From Clostridia bacterium (lineage in GTDB: Bacteria; Bacillota; Clostridia; Oscillospirales; CAG-272), in NCBI GenBank assembly GCA_017938205.1, contig JAGBCA010000060.1:1-32164 (forward strand): 32,164 nt of DNA. Direction: 5' to 3'. Position 1 is the stretch's first letter. Each line of letters opens with the position of its first letter. Of the stretch, positions 15,420 through 22,984 are shown piece after piece. Under the pieces are notes generated by a model. That model saw only the letters and a program-made list of their open reading frames with translations. It was not told the origin of the DNA and searched no databases. Both the position numbers and the translations under genes were made by a program.

Positions 15420-16940
15420 TCAGCGTACGTTGAAGTCCCCCAAGGTGTAAGCCTTGATCTGATACTTTCCTTCGCCGTCCTCGGGCTGGTAGAACTCCAC
15501 GATGCCCTTCACGTCGATCGTTTTGTTTCTGAAATAGCTTGCGGTAACGAGCTCGCCGTCGCCGTCCTTGAGAACTGCGGTGCGGATGCTGATCACGGTG
15601 CCGTCCTCGGCCGTGCAGGTCAGCGTCATTGCGCCGTAATCGTCACTCGAGGTGTTGGAGGTGGTGTAAACGCTCGTGACGTAGAGATCCTTCATCGAAA
15701 CAGAGGAGGAAACGAGCAGCTGTGCGCTATTGAAGGTTACATATTTCTCGTAGCTTTCGCCTGCTTCATCCACCTTAGTAACGGGGATGGTCACGTCCTT
15801 TTCAAAATCCGCAGGATCGATCTCGGTGAACAGAGGCGTGTTGCCCTCGGAGAGAACCACCGTGTTTGCGGGATCCTCGGGGCGAAGAGGCTTATAGGTC
15901 AGGTTGGAGATCTGATAGGTGCCGAAGAAGCTCTGCACCGTTCCCGTGATGCGAACGCGGTTGCCCTGCGCAAGCTTGGTATTCAGGCCCGAAATATAGC
16001 CGTAGAATACCTGGATGCCGTAGGAGCGGTCGGTCACGGCGTCGTAGTCCTCCACGTACACCGTCCAATCGCTGTTGTGCACGACCGTGCCCTCAACCAC
16101 GACGTTCAGACCCTCGTACTCGGTGATATTGGTGCGCAGCTCCTTGAGCGAGACCTCAACGGCCTCGTCATAGGGGAAGGTTTCATCCTTATCACCCGAG
16201 AAAATGTAAAGGCTGTATGCCTTTGCCTGTGCCATAGCGGCAACGCAGGAGGCACCGTAGCGGCCCTCGGAGGAGGATGCGCCGCGGCCAAGTCCCTCCT
16301 GGAGAAGCTCCAGGTTCAGGCAGCGGTATTCCGCATCCGCCGTAGGCTTATACCAGATCCAGAGCAGGTATCTGCCGTTGCTGTCCTGCTCCCAGCTTGC
16401 GCCATCCGACTCAATGATGATCGAATGGGCATTTTCAAGCTTCGATTTGGTGAAATTCGAGGCGGGCTTACCCCATTCCTCGATCTTACCCGTGGATTCG
16501 GGTGTGTTTACGCCGAGATATCTCGCCTTGGCAATTCCGTTCGTTCCCAAGGTGGAATTGAAGTGTGTGGTATCACCGTCGATCAGATACTTAACGGTGA
16601 CCTCCTCCTTCAGCGTTTCGGAGCTCATGTCCAGCTTCGTCTGTGCAACGTAGTCCACCCACGCAGGCATTTCTGCGCCGCAGATGTCGCACATACCGTT
16701 TCTATCCGCACTCTTATGCGCTCTGCAAACGGACAGGGTGGTGTAGCAAATATCGCAGACACCGTTTTTATCCTCGTCCTTATGCGTAGCACACGGCTCA
16801 ACCGCCGCGGAGCAAACGTCACATTTTCCGTCGCGGTCCGCATCCTTATGCTGCGCGCAGGTCTGACAAGCGGCAAGAAGAGTTACTACGGTACAAAGCA
16901 GAAGAAGCAGGGACAGAAAGCGAAGAGAAATTCTTTTCAT
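15420..16940 (-). CDS. Staphylococcal-nuclease-like lipoprotein with OB domains
   Basis: The protein is 506 residues. The signal peptide ends LLAAC (Cys25). Residues 28-90 contain three repeats of the form C..HKD.D.NG.CD.C, which combine Cys pairs with an Asp-rich calcium-loop-like stretch. Residues 114-245 match the SNase/thermonuclease domain: ID121GD123TT, R140 in ARYLGVN, N145-T-P-E148, and R190 in NGRYLLWIW, corresponding to nuclease D21 (D123), R35, D40 (here N), E43 and R87. The three catalytic residues R, E, R are present; the Asn at the D40 calcium-ligand position also occurs in other family members. Two OB-like segments follow, near 260-350 and 375-505. I infer a surface nuclease. 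It follows the importer binding protein by 40 bp with no terminator visible, so it is probably in the same transcript. Confidence 0.87.
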   Translation of the reverse strand: MKRISLRFLSLLLLLCTVVTLLAACQTCAQHKDADRDGKCDVCSAAVEPCATHKDEDKNGVCDICYTTLSVCRAHKSADRNGMCDICGAEMPAWVDYVAQTKLDMSSETLKEEVTVKYLIDGDTTHFNSTLGTNGIAKARYLGVNTPESTGKIEEWGKPASNFTKSKLENAHSIIIESDGASWEQDSNGRYLLWIWYKPTADAEYRCLNLELLQEGLGRGASSSEGRYGASCVAAMAQAKAYSLYIFSGDKDETFPYDEAVEVSLKELRTNITEYEGLNVVVEGTVVHNSDWTVYVEDYDAVTDRSYGIQVFYGYISGLNTKLAQGNRVRITGTVQSFFGTYQISNLTYKPLRPEDPANTVVLSEGNTPLFTEIDPADFEKDVTIPVTKVDEAGESYEKYVTFNSAQLLVSSSVSMKDLYVTSVYTTSNTSSDDYGAMTLTCTAEDGTVISIRTAVLKDGDGELVTASYFRNKTIDVKGIVEFYQPEDGEGKYQIKAYTLGDFNVR

Positions 16941-16980
16941 TTCTTTATCCTACCGTATAAATGTTTTGATCGTTTAAAAA

Positions 16981-18402
16981 TTACTGACCGGACTGATATT
17001 TACATTCGGAGACCGCATTTGCGAAGGTGCTCTTGATGAAGGCATCGATCTCCGCGTCGGATGCCTTGGAGGCAAAGCATGCGGAGAGAAGAAGTCCTAC
17101 CTGATCACGCGCTACGGAGGAGCCGATGAATGCGGGAGATGCATAGTAAGACTCTGCCTGCGCGAGAGCCATCTGCACGCCGAGAGCCTGCACGTTGGAG
17201 GTGCCTGCGGTTGCAAGCCATTCCTGATAATGCTCATTCTCGATCGCGGACTTGATAACGGGCGTGTAGCCGTTGTTCATGGAAACGGATGCCTGGAAGT
17301 TGATATCTGTGGTAAGGAACTTCACGAACAGCCAGGAGGCGAGAACCTCTTGGGGATTGTTCTTCTTGAATACGCAAACGGAGGGGCCCTGGGAGATAAC
17401 CTTGGGCGCATTGGGGTTGATCTGCGGGATCTGTGCCACGCCAACCTCAAACTCGTATACACCGTTCACCTGCTCGGGCTGCTGATAAACCGTACCGCCC
17501 GTAGAGCCGATGCACATATAGGAACGCGTGCCCGTGGTAGCCGTACCGGTGAAGAGGTTCGAGGTGTAAGCGTTACTGTTCAGCGTCTTGGTGGTAACGA
17601 GCTTGTCCTGATACCAGGAGCGGAATCTCTTCACGAAGGCATAGTTTTCCGCATTGTCAAAAACGAAGTTTTCGCCGGTTGCGGAGGTGTAGGGAGAGCC
17701 AAGCTGCTCACACATGGTGATAAACCAGTTGGACTCGGAGTCGTAGCCGAGAGGAATGCACTTATCGCCTTCCTTTGCCTTGATCGCACGGCAAACGGCT
17801 TCCATCTCGTCCCAGGTGGTGGGAACGTCGAGATCGTTTTCCTCAAAGTAGGTCTTGTTGTAGTACAGCACCTCGGTGGACTTGGAGAGCGGCAGAGAGT
17901 ACATCTTGCCGTCACCGAATGCGGCACCCTCGGCAAGCCAGCCTGCAACGAAGTCTGCCTTCTGCTCAGCCGTGAAGCCGTAGGTCGCATCGTTCATCAG
18001 AATGTCCAGCGTCTGCACCGCGCCTGCCTCGTTATAGAGAGCCACGTGGTCGGGATAGCAGTACGCAATGTTGGGCTGATTGCCAACGGCAACCTCGGTC
18101 TTGATCTGATCGCGAACGCCGTCGTAATCGCCGAAGGACTGATGCTCAACGGTGATGTTGGGATACAGCTTCTTGAAGTCTGCAATGGCATCGTCAAGGA
18201 TGTCACGCAGGCCCGCGCCCATCGAGTGGTAGAAGGTGATGGTGATGGGGGTGTTCGTGTCAAAGCCGCCGGCAGGCATTTCAAAATCTGCCGCCGCGCC
18301 GCCGCCACCGCCGGTTCCGCCACCGCCGCAGGAGGTCAGAGAGCCGCAAACGCCAACCGTAAGGATGGCAACGAGAAGAAGTGTGGAAAGAATGCGTTTC
18401 AT
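16981..18402 (-). CDS. ABC transporter family 1 solute-binding lipoprotein
   Basis: The protein is 473 residues. The signal peptide ends SLTSC (Cys25), followed by a Gly-rich low-complexity linker. The mature part opens ITITFYHSMGAGL and continues IADFKKLYPNITVEHQSFGDY, NQPNIAYCYPDHV, PLSKSTEVLYYNKTYFEENDLDVPTTWDEMEAVC and PSVCVFKKNN, which is the family 1 extracellular solute-binding pattern. The FYHSMG opening resembles UgpB-type glycerol-3-phosphate binders as well as oligosaccharide binders, so the ligand is open. It is the fourth gene of an ATPase-permease-permease-binding protein operon. AAGGAAA precedes the ATG. Confidence 0.93.
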   Translation of the reverse strand: MKRILSTLLLVAILTVGVCGSLTSCGGGGTGGGGGAAADFEMPAGGFDTNTPITITFYHSMGAGLRDILDDAIADFKKLYPNITVEHQSFGDYDGVRDQIKTEVAVGNQPNIAYCYPDHVALYNEAGAVQTLDILMNDATYGFTAEQKADFVAGWLAEGAAFGDGKMYSLPLSKSTEVLYYNKTYFEENDLDVPTTWDEMEAVCRAIKAKEGDKCIPLGYDSESNWFITMCEQLGSPYTSATGENFVFDNAENYAFVKRFRSWYQDKLVTTKTLNSNAYTSNLFTGTATTGTRSYMCIGSTGGTVYQQPEQVNGVYEFEVGVAQIPQINPNAPKVISQGPSVCVFKKNNPQEVLASWLFVKFLTTDINFQASVSMNNGYTPVIKSAIENEHYQEWLATAGTSNVQALGVQMALAQAESYYASPAFIGSSVARDQVGLLLSACFASKASDAEIDAFIKSTFANAVSECKYQSGQ

Positions 18403-18435
18403 AACAAATTTCCTTTTCTATATGATTTTTTTGGA

Positions 18436-19365
18436 TTAACCCTTGATACCGCTTCGGGAAACGCCCTTCATAATATACTTGCGAAGGAATACGAATACGA
18501 GGAAAAGCGGTGCGGAAACAACGGCGATCGCCGCCATCTGCAGCGGCACGTCCGTTACACCCTCCGCAGAGGTAAACGCCGTACGCAGACCGTTCGTGAT
18601 CAGGCGGTGCGCTTCGTCATTCGCAACGAGGCGCGGCCACATATAGGAGTTCCACGAGCCCATCATCTTAAGGATCGTGATGGAGATCAGCGTGGGAAGC
18701 GCCAGGGGGATCATAACCTTCCAAAGATATTTCAGGTCGGTCGTTCCGTCCACCTTCGCGGCCAGGTACAATTCGTTGGGCACCTGCTGGAAGTTTTGCT
18801 TCAAAAGATAAATATAGAACACACTCACGAGGAAGGGCACGATCAGAACCGTGAAGGTATTGAGCCAGCCAAAGCTGTTGACCGTCTGATAGTTGGTGAT
18901 CGTGAAGAGCTCGCCGGGGATCATCATCGTGGCAAGCAGCGCCGCGAAGAGCAGGTTCTTTCCCTTAAACTCAAGGCGTGCAAAGGCGAAGGCCGAAAGC
19001 ACCGTGATGATCAGCGAAAGCAGCGTGGAAACAACGCCGACGAAGAGCGTGTTTGCAAACAGCTGTCCAAGCAGCAGATCCTCGTTCTGGAACACCTCCA
19101 CGTAGTTGTGGAAATCCCAGGTGTGCGGGATCAGCGTGGGAATCGGGCGGATATACTCGGGCATAGTCTTGACCGAGGACACCAGCATCCAATAGAACGG
19201 AAAAAGAACGATCAGCGCCATCACTCCAAGAAAGAGATAAAGCGCAGTTTGAACACAAATCTTTACAATTTTTTGCTTTGCAGAAACCTTTTGCATATCC
19301 CGCTCCCGCATCGTTTGCAGGGTGGCAGCGGAGGTCTCCGATACGTTTTTCGTTACTTCGGACAT
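18436..19365 (-). CDS. ABC transporter permease, MalG/UgpE type
   Basis: This 309-residue inner-membrane protein has about six membrane segments after a 35-residue charged N-terminus. The EAA loop that docks on the ATPase is visible as AAKVDGTTDLKYLWKVMIPLALP. An FPFYWMLVSSVKT segment after the first helix is typical of MalG-type permeases. Its SD sequence AAGGAGGTG overlaps the stop codon of the preceding permease gene, implying tightly coupled synthesis of the two subunits. It forms the translocation pore as a heterodimer with that permease. Confidence 0.94.
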   Translation of the reverse strand: MSEVTKNVSETSAATLQTMRERDMQKVSAKQKIVKICVQTALYLFLGVMALIVLFPFYWMLVSSVKTMPEYIRPIPTLIPHTWDFHNYVEVFQNEDLLLGQLFANTLFVGVVSTLLSLIITVLSAFAFARLEFKGKNLLFAALLATMMIPGELFTITNYQTVNSFGWLNTFTVLIVPFLVSVFYIYLLKQNFQQVPNELYLAAKVDGTTDLKYLWKVMIPLALPTLISITILKMMGSWNSYMWPRLVANDEAHRLITNGLRTAFTSAEGVTDVPLQMAAIAVVSAPLFLVFVFLRKYIMKGVSRSGIKG

Positions 19366-19377
19366 TTCGGCACCTCC

Positions 19378-20406
19378 TTAATAGTGGGTTTTCTTTTTGC
19401 TGACGTAGAGGTTGATCATCGTAACCACCAGGATGATCACAAAGAGGATCAGAGCCGCGGCCGAGGCCGTTCCCTCCTGGTTGCTGATCGCGCGGTAGAT
19501 AAAGCCGACCATCGTATCCAGCGTATAGGTGGGATCACCCGGCGCTCTCATGCTCTCGCCGAACACGCCGACGATCGAGGAATATTCCTTGAAGCCGCCG
19601 ATAAAGCCCGTGATGATAACGTATGCCAGCATGGGAGAAAGAAGCGGGATCGTGATACGGGTGAATACGCGCCAGCGCGGCGTGGCATCCACCTTGGCCG
19701 CCTCGTAATACTGCTTGTTGACGGATTGCAGACCGCCAAGCAGGATCAAAATCTTGAAGGGCAATGCGTTCCAGACGATATACACCACCATGACGGTGAT
19801 CATCGCCCAATACTCCGCGCCCTCGTTCATCCAGTTGATATATTCTCCGCCGAGCGCCTCGATCACGATGTTAACAACACCGATGAAGTCCGGGCGCGCG
19901 CCGCCGCCGATGATCATATTGAACATTGCGGCGAACACCATGCCGATGGCAATGGAGTTGGTTACGTACGGAAGGAAGAAGATCGTCTGCAAGGCTCTCG
20001 AAAACCACTTGATGGAATTGAGGCAGACCGCGATCAGAAGTGCAAGGAAGGTGGAGATCGGCACGGTCAGCACCGTGAGAAGCATCGTGTTCTTCAACGC
20101 CGTCAAAAAGCCCTTGTATTCAAGAACGCGCGTGAAATTGCCGAGGCCGAAGGAAAACGTATCGCCGCGCACATCCTTCATCGTGGTGTATCCCTCAAGG
20201 AAGGCCATACGGACGGTGTTGAAGATCGGCCAAACCGTGAAGATCAGAAGAAGCACGATCGCAGGCGCAAGATAGATCCAGCCCTTATAGCGATCGAATT
20301 TTTTATAGAGGATATTAACGCAGAAGCCCTGCCATATTTTCTCTTTGAAGAAGGCCGAGATGCTCTGCCATACCCTCCCAAGGAGAGTAGCGTTTTTCTC
20401 TGCCAT
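19378..20406 (-). CDS. ABC transporter permease, MalF/UgpA type
   Basis: This 342-residue permease has a first membrane segment at about 46-68 (GWIYLAPAIVLLLIFTVWPIFNT) and the EAA loop YYEAAKVDATPRWRVFTRITIPLL, which identifies a carbohydrate-type permease. I use the ATG at 20406, preceded by CGAGGTG, rather than an upstream in-frame start that would overlap the ATPase gene by 15 codons. The ATPase stop codon ends one base before this start. The last segment is followed by a short basic tail (SKKKTHY). Confidence 0.93.
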   Translation of the reverse strand: MAEKNATLLGRVWQSISAFFKEKIWQGFCVNILYKKFDRYKGWIYLAPAIVLLLIFTVWPIFNTVRMAFLEGYTTMKDVRGDTFSFGLGNFTRVLEYKGFLTALKNTMLLTVLTVPISTFLALLIAVCLNSIKWFSRALQTIFFLPYVTNSIAIGMVFAAMFNMIIGGGARPDFIGVVNIVIEALGGEYINWMNEGAEYWAMITVMVVYIVWNALPFKILILLGGLQSVNKQYYEAAKVDATPRWRVFTRITIPLLSPMLAYVIITGFIGGFKEYSSIVGVFGESMRAPGDPTYTLDTMVGFIYRAISNQEGTASAAALILFVIILVVTMINLYVSKKKTHY

Positions 20407-20407
20407 T

Positions 20408-21511
20408 TCACTGCACCTCGAAATAGATTCTTTCCTCGGTCTCCTTATCAAAGAGGAAGACCTTGTGCGGCTTCAGGGTGTAGCGGATCTGCTTCTGATC
20501 GGGAGCCACGCTGTAATCCGCATCCACGATGGAGCGCACGCTCGGCGTCAGCATCGCGGCGTTTTTCGAAACGATGCTCACGTCACGGCCCATCACGTCA
20601 ACGCCGAGGATCTCGCAAGAGAGGCCGCCGTTTTCATCCGGGATAAAGCCCTCGGGACGGATGCCAACGTATACGGCCTTGTCCGCAACGCCGGGCACGG
20701 AGAGCACGCACTCACCGCCGATATAAAGCTTCTCTGCCTTGACCTCACCCTCAAACACGTTGATGGGAGGCGTTCCGAGGAACTTTGCAACGAAGAGGTT
20801 GCAGGGATCGTCATAGATCTGCTGGGGCTTGCCCGTCTGCTGCACAACACCGAGCTTCATAACCACGATCACATCGGAGATGGACATTGCCTCCTCCTGG
20901 TCATGCGTTACGAAAATGGTGGTGATGCCGGTCTCCTTCTGGATCCTGCGGATCTCCTCACGCGTCTGCAGGCGCAGGCGTGCATCCAGGTTGGAAAGCG
21001 GCTCGTCAAGAAGCAGAACGCGCGGCATTTTTACAAGCGCACGCGCAATGGCAACACGCTGCTGCTGACCGCCCGAAAGCTCGCTGGGCTTTCTGTCCAT
21101 CAGCTCGTCGATCTGCACGAGCTTTGCCACCTCGTAGGCACGGGCGAGCATTTCCTCCTTGAGAAGCTTGTCCGCTCCGCGCAGGTTCTGCAGCGGGAAA
21201 AGAATATTCTGCTTCACCGTCATATGCGGATAAAGCGCATAGTTCTGGAAAACGAGACCGATGCCGCGGTTCTCGGGCGTCAGCTCCGTTACGTCCTCAT
21301 CACCGAAAAAGATCTTTCCGGAGGAGGGCTTCTGCAGGCCGCTGATCATATAGAGCGTGGTGCTCTTTCCGCAGCCGGAGGGGCCAAGCAGACCAACCAG
21401 CTTGCCGTCCGGAATGGTGAAGTTGAAATTGTTCACCGCAACGACCTCCTCGCCGCTCTTCTTATTGCGGCTGGGGAAAATTTTCGTAAGATTCTGCAGC
21501 TCGACTTTCAT
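20408..21511 (-). CDS. ABC transporter ATP-binding protein, UgpC/MsmK/MalK type
   Basis: The protein is 367 residues. The nucleotide-binding domain has Walker A GPSGCGKST (43-51), a Q-loop at Q89, signature LSGGQ (145-149), Walker B VLLLDE (165-170) and switch H203 in VTHDQEEA. The C-terminal 120 residues or so form a TOBE/MalK-like regulatory domain (VGIRPEGF). The ATG at 21511 has GGAGG immediately upstream and lies downstream of a clear promoter, so an upstream in-frame start at 21601, which would precede the transcription start, is excluded. As first gene of the operon it is directly exposed to control at the palindrome at 21566-21586. Enzymes of this type often energise more than one sugar importer. 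Confidence 0.95.
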   Translation of the reverse strand: MKVELQNLTKIFPSRNKKSGEEVVAVNNFNFTIPDGKLVGLLGPSGCGKSTTLYMISGLQKPSSGKIFFGDEDVTELTPENRGIGLVFQNYALYPHMTVKQNILFPLQNLRGADKLLKEEMLARAYEVAKLVQIDELMDRKPSELSGGQQQRVAIARALVKMPRVLLLDEPLSNLDARLRLQTREEIRRIQKETGITTIFVTHDQEEAMSISDVIVVMKLGVVQQTGKPQQIYDDPCNLFVAKFLGTPPINVFEGEVKAEKLYIGGECVLSVPGVADKAVYVGIRPEGFIPDENGGLSCEILGVDVMGRDVSIVSKNAAMLTPSVRSIVDADYSVAPDQKQIRYTLKPHKVFLFDKETEERIYFEVQ

Positions 21512-21565
21512 AAAACCTCCATGCTTTTCAAAAGCAAAAATATGAGGGAGGGCGCGCCTCCCATA

Positions 21566-21586
21566 CGCCGAATATATCGTTCGGCG
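21566..21586. promoter_or_regulatory. 21-bp palindrome downstream of the importer promoter (putative operator)
   Basis: Arms CGCCGAA and TTCGGCG flank a seven-base centre. It lies about 10-30 bases after the expected transcription start of the ABC operon, where a bound repressor would block transcription. The complete 21-base sequence recurs in reverse orientation at 21714-21734. It would also form a hairpin in the 5' leader. No regulator gene is present nearby. Confidence 0.6.
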
Positions 21587-21601
21587 TAATATTTTATACA
21601 T

Positions 21602-21630
21602 ATTATAACATATGAAAACAGAAATTGCAA
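21602..21630 (-). promoter_or_regulatory. Promoter of the ABC importer operon
   Basis: The minus strand reads TTGCAA (21630-21625), a 17-base spacer and TATAAT (21607-21602). The region 21587-21682 is AT-rich and otherwise featureless. The leader to the ATPase ATG is about 85 bases and contains the palindrome at 21566-21586 and a further GGGAGG/CCTCCC-type hairpin around 21546-21562. Confidence 0.75.
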
Positions 21631-21682
21631 CATTATTTTAATTTTTTAGGCATATTTGCCGAACATTTTCCTAAAAGATGCC

Positions 21683-21717
21683 AAAAAAAGGCGCAGTTTT
21701 CTCCGCCCCACTGCGCC
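21683..21717 (-). terminator. Second terminator-like hairpin upstream of the importer
   Basis: On the minus strand GGCGCAG (21717-21711) pairs with CTGCGCC (21696-21690), followed by seven T (21689-21683). Its 5' arm is also the 3' arm of the hairpin at 21710-21738, so the two structures exclude each other. Confidence 0.6.
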
Positions 21718-21734
21718 GAACGATATATTCGGCG
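21714..21734. promoter_or_regulatory. Reverse-oriented second copy of the 21-bp palindrome
   Basis: This is the exact reverse complement of 21566-21586, with centres 148 bp apart. Flanking bases extend the pairing to eleven per arm (ACTGCGCCGAA at 21710-21720 with TTCGGCGCAGT at 21728-21738). It lies between the two terminator hairpins and upstream of the importer -35 box. Confidence 0.6.
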
Positions 21735-21738
21735 CAGT

Positions 21739-21785
21739 AAAAAACTCTCCCCGACCGCGTGCAAAAAAGCACCGATCGGGGAGAG
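21739..21785 (-). terminator. Terminator of the RDD gene
   Basis: On the minus strand CTCTCCCCGA (21785-21776) pairs with TCGGGGAGAG (21754-21745), with further G-C pairs inside, followed by six T (21744-21739). It lies 31 bases after the RDD stop codon. Confidence 0.85.
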
Positions 21786-21815
21786 CTCCGTTATATGAAA
21801 TTTTCCGCCGCAAGA

Positions 21816-22580
21816 TCAGAAGTATTTTTTCTCCTGTGCCTTCTGCGCGGCCACCTTTTCCTTATATTCAAGGAGTGCCTGCTCGGACGGGAAGATCAGC
21901 TGACTCGCAAGATCCACCGCCACAGTGGAGGCGATCACATCGTGAAGAACGAGGCGGTTTTTCGTGGTAACGAGAAGCGCGAGCTGAAGAATCGGGATCG
22001 CAAGTGCAATCATTACGGCAACCGAGCCGGCAGAGCCGAGCATGACCATCAAAAGGATCAGCACAGGGATCATCGTTTCCACCGTGTATTTCACCAATAT
22101 CGAGCGAACGAAGAGCGCCGCCCCCGAAAGGCAAACGCCGTTATACTGCATAATGCCGATGCCGAACATCTTTTTTCCGAGCGTCTGGCCGTTTTTGAAA
22201 AGGAGCGGAACAACAAGCTCCAAAAGCACGAACGAGAGCAGAAGCCCGACCACCGTGATCACGATGGAAAGATTGAACATCAGGCCGTACACGCGCAGGG
22301 CGTTTTCATCCGCCTTGATCGCGGTGTCTGCCGCCTCGTATTTTGCCTTCGCCTCGTCCGAGAGCGCGTCGTATTCCTCTGCCGAGATGTCAATATCAAT
22401 GCCGTATTCCTTCTCATATGAAAGACGGATCGCATCGTATTCTCTCGAATAGCGGTTATATCCCGTTGCCCACGAAAGCAGCGTGGCTGCCAGAGAAAAA
22501 GCGATCAGGATCATCATCGTATCAAATATAAACGCCGCGATCCTTTTCAGCACCGAGGCCTTTTGCAAATCGTACTGCAT
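21816..22580 (-). CDS. RDD family membrane protein
   Basis: The protein is 254 residues. It begins with the RDD-like arrangement KRIAAFIFDTMMILIAFSLAATLL (Arg and Asp in the first helix). A charged extracellular or cytoplasmic segment at about 43-85 carries YEKEYGIDIDISAEEYDALSDEAKAKYEAAD. Further membrane segments follow, and the conserved loop NGQTLGKKMFGIGIM is diagnostic of the family. The role of RDD proteins is mostly unknown; some act in ion or small-molecule transport. The ATG at 22580 has GGAAGG upstream and lies after its promoter at 22614-22642, which excludes the longer reading from 22634. Confidence 0.85.
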   Translation of the reverse strand: MQYDLQKASVLKRIAAFIFDTMMILIAFSLAATLLSWATGYNRYSREYDAIRLSYEKEYGIDIDISAEEYDALSDEAKAKYEAADTAIKADENALRVYGLMFNLSIVITVVGLLLSFVLLELVVPLLFKNGQTLGKKMFGIGIMQYNGVCLSGAALFVRSILVKYTVETMIPVLILLMVMLGSAGSVAVMIALAIPILQLALLVTTKNRLVLHDVIASTVAVDLASQLIFPSEQALLEYKEKVAAQKAQEKKYF

Positions 22581-22613
22581 GGTATACCTTCCCTTACAAG
22601 CTTCTATAAAATC

Positions 22614-22642
22614 ATTGTAGCACAAGTGCCGCATTTTTTCAA
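22614..22642 (-). promoter_or_regulatory. Promoter of the RDD gene
   Basis: The minus strand reads TTGAAA (22642-22637), a 17-base spacer and TACAAT (22619-22614), with TG one base before the -10 giving an extended -10 element. Confidence 0.7.
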
Positions 22643-22707
22643 GATATATCGAAAATTTTGCAAAAAAAGCGCATCCAAAACAACAAAAATCAGATCGTTT
22701 TTTGAAA

Positions 22708-22726
22708 ATTTTTGACCGTCAAAAAT
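22708..22726. promoter_or_regulatory. Perfect 19-bp palindrome (possible operator)
   Basis: ATTTTTGAC and GTCAAAAAT flank a single C. It lies about 65 bp upstream of the RDD promoter -35 box and about 200 bp upstream of the plus-strand promoter. It could be a protein-binding site or a chance AT-rich palindrome. Confidence 0.35.
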
Positions 22727-22920
22727 CCTTTTCAAATCCAAAAAACGCAAAAAATCAGCAAGTTTTGCAAATAATAATTTGCATTTTATGTATTTTTCAC
22801 AAAAAGGACATAGCAAAAAATTGTCTAGCCATCATCAAAAAGCAAAAGTATTTTTTGTTCTTTTTTCGTTTTCCGTTTTTCACCCATCGGAACTTTTTTT
22901 GAAGTCTTGCGCCACGATGG

Positions 22921-22949
22921 TTGACAATCGCGAAAAGGTATGTTAAAAT
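22921..22949 (+). promoter_or_regulatory. Promoter of the plus-strand housekeeping operon
   Basis: TTGACA (22921-22926), a 17-base spacer and TAAAAT (22944-22949). The expected start is near 22957, about 28 bases before the first ATG. It probably drives genes from 22985 onward, because gaps between them are short. Confidence 0.75.
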
Positions 22950-22984
22950 AATAAGAAAAGATTTTATATGTTTTTGGAGGAACT

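Larger units (their letters stand above)
22581..22984. other. 404-bp AT-rich divergent intergenic region
   Basis: It holds two outward promoters, at 22614-22642 for the RDD gene and at 22921-22949 for the plus-strand operon. It also holds two palindromes (22708-22726 and 22766-22783). Homopolymeric A and T runs are frequent between 22640 and 22900. I see no credible reading frame; the short frames there lack ribosome binding sites and have biased compositions. Confidence 0.7.

Noticed and set aside
17230-20646. A 1138-codon open frame on the plus strand
   Set aside because: It runs antisense across the ABC importer genes, is rich in His, Arg and Asp as shadow frames are, and spans four well-supported genes.
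22702-22902. A 66-codon open frame in the AT-rich gap
   Set aside because: No ribosome binding site, Lys/Phe-biased composition from A and T runs, and it crosses palindromes.
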